From positions 868,001-932,000 of the forward strand of contig JAILXT010000001.1 in the NCBI GenBank assembly GCA_045430345.1: a stretch of 64,000 nt of DNA, read 5' to 3'. The notes beneath the pieces were generated by a model. That model searched no databases, was not told the DNA's origin, and saw only the letters and a program-made list of their open reading frames with translations. The position numbers and the translations under genes are program-made. Below, piece by piece: positions 61,096-64,000 of this stretch. This DNA is from Agarilytica sp045430345. Lineage in GTDB: Bacteria > Pseudomonadota > Gammaproteobacteria > Pseudomonadales > Cellvibrionaceae. Numbering within the stretch: position 1 is the stretch's first letter; the number at the start of each line of letters is the position of its first letter.

Positions 61096-62883
61096 TTACA
61101 TCTCGCTAATATCAAAATCCATTAAGTTACCTGCACCCGACTTCATGGTGTCGGCCAATGTTCTTGTGCGCGGTAAAATACGCTGATAATAAAAGCGTGC
61201 TGTTTTAATTTTACTACTATAAAACTCCGCTTCGTTTGAATCTTTTTTCGCTAAAGCAATTTCGACGGCGCGCGCCCAGAAGTATGCAAGCGTCACATAG
61301 CCAGAGTACATAAGGTAATCAACACTCGCCGCGCTCACCTCATCGGGATTTTCCATTGCTGTCAAACCAATATGCATGGTTAACTCGCCCCACTCTTTAT
61401 TCACTTCAGCAAGCGGTGTGAGAAACTCTGACATTGCTTCATTTTCAGCATTCGCCAGGCAAAATTTATGAACAATTTTGGTAAACCGTTTTAATGTCTC
61501 GCCCTGGCTCATCAAAACTTTACGGCCTAATAGGTCTAAGGCCTGTATACCCGTGGTGCCTTCATACAACATCGCAATACGGCAATCTCGTACGTTTTGT
61601 TCAGCACCCCACTCTTTAATATATCCGTGACCCCCAAAACACTGAACCCCAAGGTTCGCGGATTCGAATCCTGACTCCGTCAAAAATGCCTTCGCGATTG
61701 GGGTCAACAACGCAAGTAATTCACCCGCGTCATTTTTATCGTCTTCATTCTTGCTGTAATGCTCAACATCCACCAACTGAGCAGCATAGTACAATAACAT
61801 GCGGCCGCCTTCCGAAAAGGCTTTTTGCGTGAGCAGCATTCTGCGCACGTCCGCGTGCCAAATAATGGGATCCGCAGGGCCATTCGGGTTTTTAGGGCCG
61901 GAAAGCGATCTAAATTGTGTGCGGTCTTTCGCGTATTCCAACGACTTTTGATACCCCACTTCCGCGTGGGCAACCCCCTGAATTGCCGTGCCGATACGCG
62001 CGGTATTCATAAAGGTGAACATACAATTCAGTCCGCGGTTAGGCGGCCCGATTAAATACCCAACCGCTTCATCGAAATTCATTACACATGTCGCGTTTCC
62101 ATGAATTCCCATTTTGTGCTCGAGGGATCCACAGCTCACCGCGTTGCGCTCCCCCACCTCACCGCTTTCATCAGCGTGAAATTTAGGAACGATAAATAAA
62201 GATATACCTTTGGTCCCTTCCGGCGCATCAGGCAAGCGCGCGAGTACGATATGAATAATATTTTCTGCCATGTCGTGCTCACCAGCAGAAATAAAGATTT
62301 TGGTCCCACTAATTTTGTATGAACCGTCGTCCGCAGGTTCAGCTTTGGAACGTAACATGCCGAGGTCACTGCCACAGTGTGGTTCCGTTAAGCACATGGT
62401 GCCGGTCCATGTACCTTCAACAAGTTTGGTTAGATACGTTTGTTTCTGGTCATCAGTACCGTGAAGCTCAAGCGTCTTCATTGCGCCATGAGACAAGCCT
62501 GGATACATCGCCCAGGACCAGTTTGCAGAACCATACATCTCACTCATGATGGTCCCCATAGATTCGGGCAAACCTTGACCACCGACATCGGCGCTGTGTG
62601 TCATTGATGGCCATCCCGCTTCTACGTACTGTTGGTAGGCCTCTTTGAAACCATCTGGCGTCTTCACATCACCATCATTCCAGGTACAACCTTGCTGGTC
62701 ACCAATAGCATTGAGTGGCGCAATCACATTTTCTGAAAACTTGGCACTTTCTTCCATGATCGCAGCAACAAGATCCGGAGATGCGTCTTCACCCATACCA
62801 AGTCGCTCATAATGGGCTTCAAAATCGAGCATTTCGTTCATGACGAACTGCATTTCGCGCATAGGGACTTTGTAATCAGACAT
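61096..62883 (-). CDS. Acyl-CoA dehydrogenase, long C-terminal type (DmdC-like)
   Basis: A 595-residue flavin-dependent dehydrogenase introducing the alpha-beta double bond into acyl-CoA. It carries the acyl-CoA dehydrogenase core (about 60-470) with CLTEPHCGSDLG and the FAD-binding QCFGGHGYIKEWGAEQ region, then the additional C-terminal domain of the AcdB/DmdC subgroup. This subgroup includes 3-methylmercaptopropionyl-CoA dehydrogenase of dimethylsulfoniopropionate breakdown, but many members act on ordinary fatty acyl-CoAs, so the substrate is open. GAGGAAAG precedes the ATG. An AraC regulator gene lies upstream in the same direction; the gap holds an imperfect hairpin at 63003-63024. Confidence 0.92.
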   Translation of the reverse strand: MSDYKVPMREMQFVMNEMLDFEAHYERLGMGEDASPDLVAAIMEESAKFSENVIAPLNAIGDQQGCTWNDGDVKTPDGFKEAYQQYVEAGWPSMTHSADVGGQGLPESMGTIMSEMYGSANWSWAMYPGLSHGAMKTLELHGTDDQKQTYLTKLVEGTWTGTMCLTEPHCGSDLGMLRSKAEPADDGSYKISGTKIFISAGEHDMAENIIHIVLARLPDAPEGTKGISLFIVPKFHADESGEVGERNAVSCGSLEHKMGIHGNATCVMNFDEAVGYLIGPPNRGLNCMFTFMNTARIGTAIQGVAHAEVGYQKSLEYAKDRTQFRSLSGPKNPNGPADPIIWHADVRRMLLTQKAFSEGGRMLLYYAAQLVDVEHYSKNEDDKNDAGELLALLTPIAKAFLTESGFESANLGVQCFGGHGYIKEWGAEQNVRDCRIAMLYEGTTGIQALDLLGRKVLMSQGETLKRFTKIVHKFCLANAENEAMSEFLTPLAEVNKEWGELTMHIGLTAMENPDEVSAASVDYLMYSGYVTLAYFWARAVEIALAKKDSNEAEFYSSKIKTARFYYQRILPRTRTLADTMKSGAGNLMDFDISEM

Positions 62884-63167
62884 ACAGCTTTCCTCAGTAA
62901 TGTGTTCGCCTATTTGGCCTTCCTTTCATTTTAGTTTCAATTGCCAAAAACGTCATAATGAATAACAAGAACTTAGGACTTATTTACTGACATCGTAACG
63001 TAAATACCCCGGAAACCGGGTATTGGTTATGGCAATGAGCGGCTCGGTATTGTTGTCGGAGTTTTGCTGAAAGAGAAATGGCGTGAAACACAACACAAAA
63101 AGAATGTTTTCGCGCCACCCAGGCTCTGTGCGTGATTTAGAAAGTGAGAAAAATCATTAACTTACGC

Positions 63168-64000
63168 TTAATGATCCTGCTGAATTGTTGCTCTATATTC
63201 ACCGGGTGTTTTACCCGTCCATTTCTTAAACGAACGAAAAAACGCACTGGGCTCATCAAAGCCCAACATTTCAGCGATCATCGTATTGGAAAGGTCAAAA
63301 CAACCCAAGTAATGAAACGCGGCCTCCATCCTGCATTCATCTTTGAGCTTCTGGTAAGAGGTTTGGCCCTTTTGTAACTGACGGCGAAGCGTCGTTACCG
63401 AAACATTTAACTGGGAGGCCACCACTTCCGCGGAGGGCATCGTCCCACTCACATCCCGCTTAAGAATATTTCTCACCTTGTCTGCGGTACTGACATGTGA
63501 CGGGTCTTCCGTAACCAAGCGATACGGCGCTGTACGCAAAAATGCCATCAAGGCATCTTGATTTTGTACGATAGGATATTCCAAAAATTTGGGATCGTAA
63601 CTCACAGAATTTTGCAGAGCATCATATTCGACATGTTTGATGTTCCGCATATCGAAAGGTGTCTGTTCTTGAGGCCCGGAAAAAGTCACGGTTATTTTAA
63701 CAATAGGAATTTCCATTCCGATGAGCCATTCGGATAAGCGATGCCACATCATCAAAGAAGCCATTAAACTATCGGGCGTAGCACTTTGGACCTTTCGGTC
63801 AAACTCCCCTCTCCCTAATGATCGCGATGGGTTTAAGGCAAGTGTCACGAGGTTATTATCTACGGAAAGTAAATAACGCACCATTAAACCCCGACAAATT
63901 TCTGCAAATTCCCCAGCCCGAATCGTTGCTTGCTTTAGGTCTGAACAACTTAGCAAGGTTAAACACATTAGACGAAAAGCACCCAGCGGCACCTTCCCTT
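63168..64000 (-). CDS. AraC-family regulator, cut by window edge
   Basis: The C-terminal 277 residues of an AraC-type regulator with an N-terminal 'arabinose-binding-like' sensor domain (pfam12625 type; VPLGAFRLM segment). The C-terminal AraC DNA-binding domain (about the last 95 residues) has both helix-turn-helix units: VASQLNVSVTTLRRQL and IAEMLGFDEPSAFFRSFKKWTGKTPGEYR. The frame stays open to base 64000, so the true start is outside. Family members often control fatty-acid or lipid catabolism genes nearby, which fits the acyl-CoA dehydrogenase downstream. Confidence 0.9.
   Translation of the reverse strand, partial: GKVPLGAFRLMCLTLLSCSDLKQATIRAGEFAEICRGLMVRYLLSVDNNLVTLALNPSRSLGRGEFDRKVQSATPDSLMASLMMWHRLSEWLIGMEIPIVKITVTFSGPQEQTPFDMRNIKHVEYDALQNSVSYDPKFLEYPIVQNQDALMAFLRTAPYRLVTEDPSHVSTADKVRNILKRDVSGTMPSAEVVASQLNVSVTTLRRQLQKGQTSYQKLKDECRMEAAFHYLGCFDLSNTMIAEMLGFDEPSAFFRSFKKWTGKTPGEYRATIQQDH

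Overview
This window comes from the chromosome of a free-living, Gram-negative gammaproteobacterium. The best fit is a marine Cellvibrionales-like lineage (relatives of Teredinibacter or Saccharophagus), judged from gene content only: glnS-cysS neighbours, acnB, dbpA, rsmC, rsuA, lpxH, miaE, trhP and ndpA (yejK) homologues, a phasin, and lipid A biosynthesis. Base composition is moderate by eye. I saw no rRNA, CRISPR array, insertion sequence or prophage. Both window ends cut a gene: an ExbD-like gene at base 1 and an AraC-type regulator at base 64000.

Layout. (1) 1-10.6 kb is a cell-envelope machine. It has two ExbD/TolR-like proteins, one ExbB/TolQ-like protein, a chain of TPR (lipo)proteins and a coiled-coil periplasmic protein, all on the minus strand, plus three outer-membrane beta-barrel proteins, one of them on the plus strand. 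The order resembles the Agl-Glt gliding and Nfs spore-coat machines of Myxococcus. (2) 10.9-14.8 kb holds a degenerate sensor kinase, a GFA-fold protein, an internally duplicated exported protein and a lipoprotein. (3) 15.2-15.7 kb is a tRNA operon (Pro-Arg-His) with a clear sigma-70 promoter. (4) 15.8-27.6 kb carries folD, rsuA, rsmC, a pseudouridine synthase / hydrolase / spermidine-synthase-like operon, an AsmA-like protein, a cold-shock protein, ybaN, dbpA and a soluble chemoreceptor. (5) 27.6-36.9 kb carries a malonyl-CoA synthetase, an HDOD protein, an SDR, an S1/P1 nuclease, djlA, a second sensor kinase lacking its phospho-acceptor histidine, a DnaJ-related protein and a voltage-gated-type ion channel. 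(6) 36.9-45.9 kb is core metabolism: cysS, glnS, ppiB, lpxH, miaE and acnB. A striking pair of inverted repeat elements sits between glnS and cysS. (7) 45.9-55.8 kb has a phasin, a GT25 glycosyltransferase, trhP, cysK, ndpA and several small unknown proteins. (8) 55.8-64 kb is lipid-oriented: an EamA transporter, an SRPBCC-hydrolase fusion, a patatin, fadD, an acyl-CoA dehydrogenase and the AraC regulator.

How the genes work together. The first 10.6 kb probably builds one proton-driven trans-envelope complex: an ExbB/ExbD motor in the inner membrane, TPR proteins in the periplasm and small barrels in the outer membrane. The right end looks like a fatty-acid activation and oxidation region. 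Most of the rest is housekeeping. Several genes use GTG or TTG starts supported by good Shine-Dalgarno sequences, and two seem to start at ATT or ATC.
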